This document shows, in pieces, positions 22,992 through 34,148 of a stretch of 64,000 bases of DNA. The stretch covers positions 4,092,001-4,156,000 of the forward strand of contig CAUWAG010000018.1 in assembly GCA_963556695.1 (NCBI GenBank), in the 5' to 3' direction. A program made the translations under genes and the position numbers. The DNA comes from Anthostomella pinea (lineage: Eukaryota > Ascomycota > Sordariomycetes > Xylariales > Xylariaceae). The notes below the pieces were generated by a model, which saw nothing but the letters and a program-made list of their open reading frames with translations, was not told the origin of the DNA and did no database searches. The first letter of the stretch is position 1; the number at the start of each line of letters is the position of its first letter.

Positions 22992-25236
22992 CTACAGACT
23001 GCACTTGCCCGCAACTGCCGAGTCTTGCGACGCATCAAGCTCCTCCACCGTAACAGATCCCATCTCCGCATGAAAAGCAGCCGCCGAAGGCTCCCTGCCC
23101 AGGTACTCTCTTAAGATCGTCATCTCGTCATCGAGGCCCACCAGCTTCTCCAGAACCATGTGCCTGAATCGTCGTCCTTCCTTGCCATCGAAAACATTCT
23201 GCTGAAACTTGGAGAAAAACACATCGGAAGCAAAGACCATACACCAGGTATAGCTGTAGCTGTTCGTCTCGTATCCCAAGCCCATGATGTGCTCATACGT
23301 GGTGTAGGGATGGTCCTCGTCACTGTAACACCCGCGTCAGTAATCCCACGTCAATCCTGTTTTTGGTGGCACACGCGACATACCTAGTTATATCAGGGAG
23401 TTCTACGCCGCTGCCGCGTTGGAGGTCGCGCTCAACCTGATGGAAAAGCTCCGCGTAGCTCACGCCCTTGAGGCTGTCCGCAGAGCCATGGACTCGCGCG
23501 TCGAAGTAGCTGAAGGGGAGATCCCTACGCATTAGGCCATTCAGAATGAGCTCCGGTTTCCGGGACACCAGTTCGTGTATCATGTCGTTCGGCATAGGGC
23601 GGTTCGTGACGTAGTGACTGGAGAGCCGCTTCAGTACCGACGGATCCCAGCACCAGTACTCGAGCAGGAGCGAGGGCAGCTCCAAGATGTCCCAGGAGCA
23701 CTCTGCGTTGTACCTCGCGTACTTGTATTCCAATGCGATGTCGTGCAAGGCGTGGCCTAATTCGTGGGCGACGCCGATGAGTTCCGTGTATGTCATTAAC
23801 GCAGGCTTGTCGTCTTTCGGCTTTGTCAGGCACCAGTTGATGGCGCCAACCAGCAGGTGCCTGTGTCGTCCCTCTAGCTCGCAGGTAGACTGTAGGTTGT
23901 GATAACATGGGTGGCTGTGGCTGAATAAGTCGAGGTAAAGGTAGCCGCGGAATCGGTCTTCTTCGGGGTCCCATACGCTGTACAGTAGGACATCTTCATC
24001 CCACACCACGTCCTCTGCACTTCCGGTTGGCGATAATCTTGCTCGGTCTTCATCCGTGCTGATCTCGAGGAACTCGAATCCAAATACGCCGCCGACAAGC
24101 GCGAGAATAGACGAGATCGTGGGGAGCACAGGAAAATATTCGGATACTTCTCGTTCGTACACGTCCCATCTCCTCTTGCGGTACAGAGCGTGGCAAAACT
24201 CAATGTCCCATCGATAGATCTTACCGTCCGACGGTACGTTTCTCTTCTGGAGATCAACTTCCTTGGCTGAAAGTAGTTTGTCGGCATATGCCTTGTAGCG
24301 CGGCCGTGCGTGGTCACGTATGTCGTCCAGGAATTCGAGAACCCTATTCGGAGTACCAGCCATCTTCGACTCCAACATGTAAGCCCCGAAGCTCTCCCTG
24401 TCGGCGAGCTGCGCGATTTTCTGGCGAAGGGTGATCATCTCGCCGAATGAAGAAATGTTCTCGGGACACTATTTCTGTCGTATTAGCAACAGCTCCAGAG
24501 TTAGGGGGGGACGAATACTTGCCCTCTTCCTCTCCTCCAAGAACAATCTCTTTCGAGACTCCGCATTGGTACAACAAGACATGACAGTCTTTATTTCCTT
24601 CCCCTTGAGCGTTACTCGTAAGCGGCCTTGGAATTCGCCTTCGCCCCGTGCCAAAGTCGAGATGAACTCGTCAGGCATGCCAGAGAGTTCCTCGTGAGTG
24701 AACCATACGCCGCGGTCTTTGTCGTTGTCGATGTTCCTCGTGCACTTGGACCCAAGTTCATACACGCGTTCCCAAATCGTCTGCCAGCGGTCCTCATCCC
24801 AATCCGGCGGTTGATCCCACGGGTTCGGACCCCAGTACTTCAGCAGTTTCGCATCTTCTGGGTCAAGATCCTCTCCCTTGTCAATAGCTGACTCCACAAG
24901 GGTCATGTAACGCTCATCACCATGCCTAATCCCACTGGCCGCGGTCAAGAGCGCCTGGGCCTTCTCGATTGCGCTGTTGAGGTCTGATCGGAATACATGG
25001 TCTCGTAGAAAATGGACTGTGTACAGGAGCAGCAACTCCTCGTTGTATATCCGCTCCATTGGTCGGACCACGTTCTCGAATCTAGCATCACCAGGCGATG
25101 TGTTGGCGACAATATTCTCCATGGCGGTGTGGTATTCGGCGCATATTGTATCAACCTCTCTGAGGAATGACTCTTCGGAGATCTTGCAGTTTGGGAGCAA
25201 CTGGGTTGATCCCTTACGTTTCGCAGAAGCTGCCAT
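22992..25236 (-). CDS. M3-family metallopeptidase (thimet oligopeptidase-like)
   Basis: Zinc oligopeptidase of 709 aa, the usual M3 size, expected to cleave short peptides in cytosol or mitochondria. Exons: 24523-25236, 23384-24468 and 22992-23322. The active site reads VAHELGHALH (HExxH at residues 473-477), followed about 25 residues later by the third-ligand region ECSWDILELPS. The C-terminal region has the M3-like YSYTWCMVFASDVF. The first ATG giving the conserved frame is at 25236. Intron 1 (24469-24522) has no usable GT donor: it begins GCAAGT directly after AGG and ends ATAG. Only this GC-AG removal keeps both exons in frame and removes an in-frame TAG. Intron 2 is GT-AG. The gene is tail to tail with the cupin gene (388 nt). 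Confidence 0.9.
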
Positions 25237-27688
25237 GGCGGAGATGGGGAATGAGTAGCACAACGAGCTGGGAAGGGTCTCGGGGTGGGCTGGTCGGACA
25301 ACCTCAGCAAGAAACGGCTTTTTGCATTCGTGCCGATGAACTCTCTATAACCCAGGTCTGGACCTGCCATGGTACGTTTCAAGGCAGTGGCGACACCTCA
25401 GCTCAGGCTTCCACGATGATGTCCCTTCCACGGATGAGGTCTCGACTCTCGATTTGCCGCGGTCGACCTCCGTCTACTCCAAGATGGGGGAGGTGCACCG
25501 GGAGGGGAGATTGGCCGCAATGACATCAATCCCAATCGCGCCTGTCACGGTGTCGAAGGCGCAACTGCACTACGTAAAGTATCGAGTTCTAGGTGCAACA
25601 CAACTGTCCACATCACGTAGCGTGCCTGCCTGCCGCGTGCCCTTCACTGCGATCCGGGGAAGCAGCGCCAGTCCCCGCCGTCTGCCTGTCTCATGTACTG
25701 CAGCATGAATCGGCCACTCGAACCCCTTCGCCAATAGTCTAGCGGCTCGAACGGCTCAGATCCAAGTTGCTTCCAGAATAGATGAGCCCATCGCTGTAAC
25801 ATCGCCGTGTTTTTTTTCTGGTATCTATCTTCGCTGTTAGGGGAACGGAGACGTCCCTCTAAGTTACTCTTCGACACGTTACGGAACTACACATAACCCT
25901 TGTAGGAAATCCTTTCCTGGTAGTCAAATCATGAAAAGCATCCGCCACCGCTGACAGAGCTGGTTATAGCAGCACTTGCTGACGATTGCATTACTAGGCC
26001 TTCCAGGCTCGCGTCCTCTCAGCAAGACGGACTGCAATGTATCTTAACCAGGTAGCAGACCTGATTAGTATCAAGATGTTGGTATGTGAATACTGCGCGG
26101 AGGAGTCATTGTAGTAAGTTTCTGAATGAACTGATCAGGCGACTTAATGATGTTAACTTACCCCTATATACCCCTTTTTCTTCCACACCACTTGACCCCA
26201 GTCGATTTCACGATCCTACGCGCGTCCCAGATTTGGCGCTGCAACTAAGCACTCGAACTCAAAACTACATGGTTGGCCCGGAGCTGGGGCACCAGCAGCA
26301 ATATTTCAATCACATGTTGCTCTGCCAGGCCATCCGCTGTAGACTTGCTGGCTAGTTATTGGATGGTGGCACTTGCGACTAATACCAAAATTCGATTGAT
26401 AGTGATGCGCATCATGCGATCATGCGCTCTTTGGCTGGTCGCGGGACTGTACCACAATTGGACGTCGGTTTTCTTAAACTTGTCAACGAGTTCTCGCAAC
26501 GCCGAGCAGGGAGCAAGGGCTACTGGTTGAAGTATTTAGTTACACTCAGCCTTCATATGTCTTTGTGCACGCCATGTTGAAAGATGACACGCCCGGTATG
26601 ATGATGGACTTGGTGAGATTCTTGATGCCCAAGTGGTCAGTAGTGTATCGAGGACACGAAGGCGAGATGTGTTTTGTTGACAGGGAAAGAAAGTTCGCCA
26701 ATGATGGCTGTTGGATGTGGAGAGCTCAACTGTCATAGACTTGGATCGAGGCACTGCCAGAGATGGGTGTCATACTGTGCAGGCGTAATGACTGTGTTCG
26801 GCATATGTTCCAGACAGAACTAAGCGTTGTGCCTCGGAGGTTTTCAATGCTATGCTGGTACTTGTCATATGAAAAATCCATGGCTTGTGAAGGCTGTCCA
26901 AAGAACGCTAGAGGGGAGGCAACCAACACATGCATCCGGCTTCTTGCTTCCTCGGGGTCACTTGTATATCTCAGCCACAAGGGACTCGTCACGATCGGGT
27001 CTTCCGACATATGTGCATAAGAGATGGTGCCGTGCATATTTCTTTTACTAAAAGTGTATAATTCATGATAGTATCAAGTTGATAGCCTGGGCACGATTGT
27101 GTACATCAGTCGTCGTTCATCGCAACTTTGACGGTATCGAGATGCAACTTCACAGAAGATCTAGAGGCTATGTACATGTACCGGTCGCCGCTGCAGGACG
27201 CCACGCGCCACACATCTTCCTTATTGTGGCTTGCACGTGTCGTCTCAGCCCTCGTTGCTGCCTCGACCTCCAAAGCAAACGCTGTGTCTGCAGGTGGTGG
27301 AATTGGTGCATCCATTTCAGCGGGCAACTGGAGGCTGTGCCGCTTGACGAATCATGTCGAGGCCCCACCAAGCACTGTCAACTGGTCTGATAGCTGATAG
27401 CCTAGAGGTTGGTGGTATGTAGCAGTTAAGTCGTTGTAGATGGTCGCAGGGTCTTTTCTTTCACCTTTTGGAGGAGCCCTCTCTTTCATGATTTCTGCCC
27501 CCCCAGATTTGGCTAGGTGGGTCATACCGCCCTCGACAACGTACTCGTCCGCGCCCCAACCCGACTAACTCTCTCTTCCTTTATCAGAAACCTCCGCACG
27601 AACTGGTACATGCGACCCGACCACCTCATCCCGAATTCTTCTTCATCTCGAAGCTGTAGAGGCCGCGATAAGACACCCCTCGGTCGCC
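25237..27688. other. Intergenic region
   Basis: About 2.4 kb between divergently transcribed genes. A 69-codon ATG frame on the minus strand (27106-27315) is the only ORF with a protein-like look; I could not connect it to exons or a family. Nothing else recognised. Confidence 0.5.
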
Positions 27689-29200
27689 ATGGCTGGCCCC
27701 GCCTCTCCCAACGAAGGCCCCACGTACGAACCGCCACAACTTCCCCCGGGATGGATCGCGCAATGGGACGGCTCGAGCAAGAAGTACTACTATGTCCAAC
27801 TGTCAACCGGTGTCTCCCAATGGGACACTCCAACACAGGCTGCGCCCGGAGGCACGCCAGCTCAAGCAGCTGAGCACCCATACGGCGTCCCATCCCACCC
27901 AGAGCTCATCACACACCCAGATGGCACCCAGACCGTGAAGCACCCCGATGGTCGTATGGAGCCTGTCTTGCCGCCTGATGGTAGCAGAGGCGTCGATGGT
28001 CCGAATGGCGAGAGGGGACTTGGTGTAAGTAGCTTCAAGCGTCTTCACAGGTACTTGGTGGCACTGTCGTGTAGCGATGCTGACGGGACTCTGGTTTGTA
28101 GAGCTTTGCCGCCAACCAACTCATGAGCCAGTTCGGGGGTAGCCATGGAAAGCCCCACGGGGGCAGTGGTCAGGGCTCAGGCGGTGGCATAGGAAACCTT
28201 GCAGGTCAGCTTATCGGCGGGCTTGGAGGTAGTCACGGCAACAGCGGACACAACAGCGGACACGGGGGCCAGCCCGGAGGAGGCGCTGGCAAGCTGGTTG
28301 GCCAGCTGGCTTCGAACCTGTTCTCGTCGGGTAACAAGCCGCAACAACCGCAGAACTATCATGGTGGACAGTCTCAACAAGCTCAGCATTCCGGCGGCAT
28401 AATGGGAGGCGTTTCTGGCCTCTTCGGTGGAAATCACGGAGGGCAATCTGTACGTCGACCAACTTGGGGCACTAGAATATGGGCTGACATGTCTGCAGGG
28501 CCAGAATTACGGTTACTCACACGCAGGCCAGTCGGGGGGTTACAATGGCCAAGCACCCCCTACGTCTTACCAACCGTCGACTGGCTCTACTCCTGCATAC
28601 AGCTCACCTCCGCCGAACCAACACGGATCGGTGTCATACGGAGCGTCCCCTAGCCAACACGGAACGCCCTCGTTCCAGCCTCCGCCGAACCAACACGGAT
28701 CGGTGTCATACGGAGCGTCCCCTAGCCAACACGGAACGCCCTCGTTCCAGCCTCCGCCTGGGCAGCACGGAACGCCCTCGTACCCTCAAGCCGCCGGCCA
28801 TCAAGGGGCGCATCAAAACCCTTCATACGGTGGTTTACCACCCTCTTCGGGACCACAGTCCAGTTATGGACACAGCCCAGTTCCTCAGCAAGGACACGGA
28901 TACCGTATGTTGTTCCCCGGTCCATCTATCAGAAATGTTTTAGCTAACAGATTGACAGCACAACAACATCAATATTCATCCCCGCCGCCGAACCAGCCGC
29001 AATACGCCGGTCACCAGCAATACCCGCCTCCCCTGTCTACGTACGACAACCAGCAGTACCCGCCGCCACCATCGTCAGGACCGCAACACTACGCAGGTCA
29101 GCCATCGTACGCAAATGCGGGGCCTCCTGTTCCCTCAGTTACACATCCTCACCATGGCCAACATGGAGGCCAGCAGGGAGGGTATCCTGGTAACTGGTAG
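27689..29200 (+). CDS. WW-domain protein with Gly- and Pro/Gln-rich tail
   Basis: 443-aa protein in four exons: 27689-28024, 28102-28449, 28499-28904 and 28959-29200. One WW domain at about residues 18-50 (LPPGWIAQWDGSSKKYYYV, then WDTP) should bind proline-rich ligands. Both signature tryptophans and the aromatic strand are intact. The middle is Gly/His-rich, with GNLAGQLIGGLGG and a similar GKLVGQLASNLFSSG, as in glycine-rich fungal WW proteins. The rest is low-complexity Pro/Gln/Tyr/Ser, including a perfect 24-residue duplication, and probably disordered. The role is unknown; an adaptor or RNA-granule function is possible. The start follows a favourable GCC before ATG. The 3' end faces Pga1. 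Confidence 0.88.
28607..28750 (+). repeat. Perfect 72-bp in-frame tandem duplication
   Basis: Two identical 72-bp units (28607-28678 and 28679-28750) lie inside the WW-protein gene and each encode 24 residues (PPPNQHGSVSYGASPSQHGT plus four more). A third, shorter and diverged unit follows. The lack of differences suggests a recent expansion or gene conversion, or an assembly artefact. Confidence 0.92.
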
Positions 29201-29468
29201 GGAAGCATTTGGGAGTGTCGTCCGCGTCGGTGGTCTTGGCAGGCATATAATAGATCGCGGAGTCCATTTCCCCCTTGTTCGAGCATTTTCGCCGGTTTGA
29301 TGTTCTGCCCTAAAAGTCGTCCCCGTACGAGGGTACTTGATGAGGGAGAAGCACGGAAATACACGCCTGCTAAGTGCTTGTTGGATGTCTTGACTCATGC
29401 AGTTCACGATTCACGATGTTTGGAAGGTATGCACCCTCGTTTGAATCTAGAAGACAATGACGGAGGCC

Positions 29469-30257
29469 CTATTGACTTTTCTTCTGGCTTGGTTCCATTG
29501 GTATCTGGCGGATCTTCGTTGAAATTAGCTGTGCAAGAAACCAAGACGCAATGGCCACCACAATGATGTAGATAACGGTTGGCGCGAGTGACCGAGGCAA
29601 CACATTAAGTAGGAAGGGGTCCAGGATGATGTCCACATGAACCGGAGGAACGTCTCTCATCAAAGTTTTGTTCATGGTGTAATAATCAGCGGCTGCGAGT
29701 ACTTGGAGGAGGAGCACAGATGCTTGTCGTTCCGACGCCGAAGCAACCCCTGAAAGCTTGGCGGACCCTGGCTTTTCACCGCTGGGTTTGTCCACGGCTG
29801 GCTGTCGAGACCGCGAATACTCGGAGAGATCCGAGATCAGCTCCGGGGTCTCAAAGACGGTTTGCAGCTCGTATGTGTTCATCCTGAATGCAGTCGGTTG
29901 CTGCGATGGAAGTGAGCTCCCGCCGGTGCATGATGAGGAGCATGACTCGGGTGGTCTGTCTAAGGTACTCACAGTTGCTGCCCAGCAGACCCTCACTTCG
30001 TAGCGCTGACCCTCGGTCAGTTCATCAAGAACCAGCCACGTAGCTTTCCCATACTCAAATGCATCGCTCGGGAACTGGGCTTCCAGGTGTGTCCGGACTG
30101 TGAAGTCTTGAGGGGTCAGGGTGTCGATGTTTAGGTCGTCTAGTGTTGGGTGTGCCGATGAGATATTGGCTGCTGGTGGGCCGAGGAAGATGGCCTTTTC
30201 TGTGTTTCCACGCACGGTGGTCACCGTGAGAGATGCTAGGAGGAGAAGAAGCAGCAT
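29469..30257 (-). CDS. pga1: Pga1-like GPI-mannosyltransferase II subunit
   Basis: 262-aa ER membrane protein similar to fungal Pga1, which works with Gpi18 to add the second mannose to GPI anchors. The N-terminal signal sequence (MLLLLLLASLTVTTVRG) leads into NTEKAIFLGPP, then a lumenal region with LTEGQRYEVRVCWAA and VFETPELISDLS. Near the C-terminus, AADYYTMNKTLMRDVPPVHV precedes a membrane segment (APTVIYIIVVAIASWFLAQL) and a short basic cytosolic tail. Single exon. A Ser/Lys-rich insertion lies in the middle. The family call is from remembered similarity of these motifs, so it is strong but not certain. It shares a 560-bp divergent promoter with alpha-tubulin and is convergent with the WW gene. 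Confidence 0.75.
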   Translation of the reverse strand: MLLLLLLASLTVTTVRGNTEKAIFLGPPAANISSAHPTLDDLNIDTLTPQDFTVRTHLEAQFPSDAFEYGKATWLVLDELTEGQRYEVRVCWAATVSTLDRPPESCSSSCTGGSSLPSQQPTAFRMNTYELQTVFETPELISDLSEYSRSRQPAVDKPSGEKPGSAKLSGVASASERQASVLLLQVLAAADYYTMNKTLMRDVPPVHVDIILDPFLLNVLPRSLAPTVIYIIVVAIASWFLAQLISTKIRQIPMEPSQKKSQ

Positions 30258-30817
30258 TTTGAAAGATTGAGATGATATCTCTGGAAGATAAAAGAAATCC
30301 AGAAGCTGTAAAGAACTGAATTGATACCCGTCTTCCGTTGAGCTTGCAAGTCCGGGTTCCTACATCAAACTGGAACGGCGAAAGCTGCATCGCTGTACCT
30401 GGCGCCGAGCTGTTGGTTAGCTGGCCCGGTTCCCCGTAAAAACCCGCGAGAGACCGGATCATTGGTCCGTGCGTCTCTGGAAACCCAATTAGACTAACCC
30501 CGATCAGGCAACCTCTCATGTCAACAAATTGGCCCCTCGCGCTTGCTCAGCGTGGATAGTGGGCACAGTGCAGGGGCAACAAAAACCCCCCACATTGGCC
30601 AAAACGACCCTTCCAGCTGCCACTGCCAGCACAGCACAGGCGACAGGCACACCACATCAACATTCTCCCCTCGACCTCACTCCTTGTACTCTCTCTACCT
30701 TAGACTGCTGCATCCATTCCTCCGCGCACAACCTGTGAGAAGGTTGTTTCTTGACCTTCGCCCTTCTTGTTTCTTCACCTCTTCCGCATCAGCTTTTGCA
30801 TCGCATCTGCAGTCACC
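30258..30817. promoter_or_regulatory. Divergent pga1 / alpha-tubulin promoter
   Basis: This 560-bp space lies between two oppositely oriented start codons and must hold both promoters and leaders. The tubulin-proximal half is strongly C/T-rich on the coding strand, as in highly expressed fungal genes. No specific factor site is claimed. Confidence 0.5.
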
Positions 30818-32669
30818 ATGCGCGAGATCATCAGCATCAACGGTATGTCTCTCCCCATCTCCTGAGCACGCGTTTTTCCTTCACCGCATATCCTCCACGA
30901 TGCCCGCACGCCAGTGCAATGCCCACGCCCCGAGGTTGCCCCCATACTGACTGCTCTGCTTCCTATAGTCGGCCAGGCCGGTTGCCAGATTGCCAATTCC
31001 TGCTGGGAGGTGAGTTTTCCGCAGATATCAACATCACCCATCGAATGCTTGCGACCCGATCACCGCCTGGTCGTGGCTGTCCCGGCCTCGGATGAATACC
31101 CGAGCTCAACTGACACTAATTCTTCCGCAGCTCTACTGCCTCGAGCACGGCATTCAGGTATGTTGACTTGTGAGATCATCTGCGGAAAAGTACGCAACTA
31201 ACGCACCTCGATCATGTAGCCCGATGGATACCTAACCGAGGAGCGTAAACAAGCCGACCCCGACCACGGCTTCAGCACTTTCTTCTCCGAGACAGGTAGG
31301 CGACACTTGCAGTATTCATCTGCATGGAAACGAGTGAGGACTAATAGTTGAAATCCGCAGGCCAGGGCAAGTACGTGCCTCGCACTATCTACTGCGATCT
31401 CGAGCCCAATGTCGTCGATGAGGTCCGCACCGGCACCTACCGAAGTCTCTTCCACCCCGAGCAGATGATCACCGGCAAGGAGGATGCTTCCAACAACTAC
31501 GCCCGCGGCCACTACACCGTAGGCAAGGAGCTTATCGATCAGGTTCTGGACAAGGTTCGACGAGTCGCCGATAGCTGCGCCGGTCTCCAGGGTTTCCTCG
31601 TCTTCCACTCCTTCGGTGGTGGTACTGGATCTGGTTTCGGTGCTCTGCTGATGGAGCGCCTATCCGTCGACTATGGCAAGAAGAGCAAGCTGGAGTTCTG
31701 CGTCTACCCTGCCCCGCAGACCGCCACCTCCGTCGTCGAGCCGTACAACTCCATCCTTACTACCCACACCACCCTGGAGCACTCTGACTGCTCCTTCATG
31801 GTCGACAACGAGGCCATCTACGACATCTGCCGCCGTAACCTCGGTCTCGAGCGCCCCAACTACGAGAACCTGAACCGCCTGATCGCTCAAGGTAAGGAGA
31901 GAGACAACACATGGCACTTTTGTGTGTTTGTACGTCTTAAATGCTGATAAATTACTTCTAGTTGTCTCTTCGATCACCGCTTCGCTCCGATTCGATGGCT
32001 CCCTCAACGTCGATCTCAACGAATTCCAGACCAACTTGGTCCCCTACCCTCGTATCCACTTCCCTCTTGTCGCCTACGCACCTGTTGTTTCGGCTGCCAA
32101 GGCTTCTCACGAGGCCAACTCAGTCCAGGAGATGACCATGTCCTGCTTCGAGCCCTACAACCAGATGGTCAAGTGTGACCCCCGCAACGGAAAGTACATG
32201 GCCACCTGCCTGCTGTACCGTGGTGATGTCGTCCCCAAGGACGCCCACGCCGCAGTAGCTATGCTCAAGACCAAGCGCACCATCCAGTTCGTCGACTGGT
32301 GCCCCACTGGTTTCAAGCTTGGTATCTGCTTCCAGCCGCCGCAGCTGGTGCCCAACGGCGACTTAGCCAAGGTTGACCGTGCTGTGTATGTTCCCTCTTC
32401 CTCATTACGGCATTTCTCGACGTCAACTAACGTTTTGTAGGTGCATGCTCTCCAACACCACCGCTATCGCCGAGGCGTGGTCCGCTCTCTCCAACAAATT
32501 CGATCTCATGTACTCGAAGCGTGCCTTCGTCCACTGGTATGTTGGTGAGGGTATGGAGGAAGGTGAATTCTCCGAGGCTCGTGAGGATCTTGCTGCGTTG
32601 GAGCGTGATTACGAGGAGGTTGCCACCGACTCTTTGGAGGCCGAGGGTGACGTGGAGGCTGAGTACTAA
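30818..32669 (+). CDS. tubA: Alpha-tubulin
   Basis: Alpha subunit of the microtubule heterodimer, 450 aa, full length. Seven exons: 30818-30842, 30969-31009, 31131-31157, 31220-31295, 31361-31891, 31962-32385 and 32441-32669. The N-terminus MREIISIN runs across intron 1 into [17 protein letters not shown]. The GTP-binding glycine loop is GGGTGSGFG. The alpha-specific [20 protein letters not shown] and the C-terminal acidic tail ending in EY (the detyrosination site) distinguish it from beta-tubulin. Exons 1-4 are 25, 41, 27 and 76 nt, the 5'-biased intron pattern common in fungal tubulin genes. No frame break or missing key residue. The symbol is generic; fungi often have two alpha-tubulins and I cannot tell which this is. 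Confidence 0.97.
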
Positions 32670-34148
32670 GCTGGCCGCTAAGTGATTGCCAAGCGTCGCG
32701 GGAAGAGGCTTGATTCAGTATCTCACTCAGCCCTGGAGTTGGACTCGATCGTTGGAGTCAGGCCTGTAACACCCACGCTATGTGTCCTCTCAAGAGAAGC
32801 AGGCATGGTAGTTATACCCAGAGCAGGACTGATTTCTTGTGGGAACAGGCGAAGGAGTAAAAAGACAGGAGGGGCTTTCTAATTTGACGGTCACACCAAG
32901 CCTCGTAGGAAGAGTAGCACCAGTATACACTTTGTAAATCCGTTCTACCACTTTTAATAGTACGAGTCCACCAATTCTGTTCTTGAGCAAAAAGATTCCC
33001 AAGGCCACGGCCTGTAAAACTCGACTCCCAACTTTAACCCAGTATCTTTGTGACGTGAAGTGGTGCACCCATGTTGTTCCCCCATCCCCCGTCCCCCACG
33101 AACCATTACATTCCTTCAGTTATACGGAGCTTCCGGTTGGGCACCTCATGAACCTACCCCATTGACTTTCCTCTCTACGCCAGCCTGTCAGGGCGACTGA
33201 CGGTCATGCAGCGTGACGGGCTGCAACATGACGGCCCAATGGCAGGCGTCTGGCATTCTGACTGACTCGATGACACCCTCCGCAGTTTCGGATATTGGTG
33301 GCTTGGAGGCCTGCTGGCAGAACAGGTCCGTGGCATGCTTGCATGCATATTGGACTCTAGACAGTTCTGTGGCCACTCATATTTCTGGGTTCTGGTTCAT
33401 TCCTGTAGCACCCGTGACTTCATGTGGTGTTTGTCTCTGTCCTGTCTCTCCTGTCAGGTTCGGCTCAGGTTGCCTTGGACCCGACTGGTTCGATTATGGG
33501 GACTGAACTAGAGAGACATTTTGAGGTGCTTGAGTGACTGTAGTGCATTGCTGTTCTGGATGGTTGGAGAGGGACTTCTATGACATTCTCTACAAGATGT
33601 GTGTGTATTAAATGAACAAGTTGAAACTCGCGGGAGAAATGCCCAAGTATCTGATGTCCATGGATGACCTAAATGGTGGCTGGCCTACCGGAGCCTGCCT
33701 GACACGGAGCTACGGGTCGCTAACTGCCTGAGAACAGTAGCAATAACACTGTGGCAACTGAAGTGGTCCTACATTCAAGCTGTCCAGTACCCCGATTTGT
33801 ACAGTGCAAAACGCCGTCCAGCGACTCCAACATTGGGTCGTCCAGCCTCCTGCAAAGACCGCTTTTGATCTTGGAGTTGGGGTCTTGGAGACAAAAAGCA
33901 ACATCTCTCCCCGTCCGCTGTTTACATACCCAAGGCTAGACACCTACCCGTCGCCGAGGCTCTGAAGTGCAGTAGCTCGCCCCTCGTGTCTCACCCGGTA
34001 GCTGGCCTTTTACGACTCCCGGATCGTCGCTGTCAAATCTTGAAGGAGAAACCCGGCACCCTGAACCTTCCTTCCTCCTGAACCCGCCCTCCCGAGCTCC
34101 AGCCTCCTCTTGTTGGTTCGAAGCCTGGCAAGCTCGGGCAGCGCAATC
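32670..34148. other. Intergenic region between alpha-tubulin and ede1
   Basis: 1.5 kb holding the tubulin 3' region and the ede1 promoter. The last 200 bp are C/T-rich, as in a fungal leader. No gene or repeat recognised. Confidence 0.55.

Noticed and set aside
27106..27327. Small minus-strand ORF with protein-like composition
   Set aside because: An ATG form would be only 69 codons, with no linked exon or known family; kept only as a remark.
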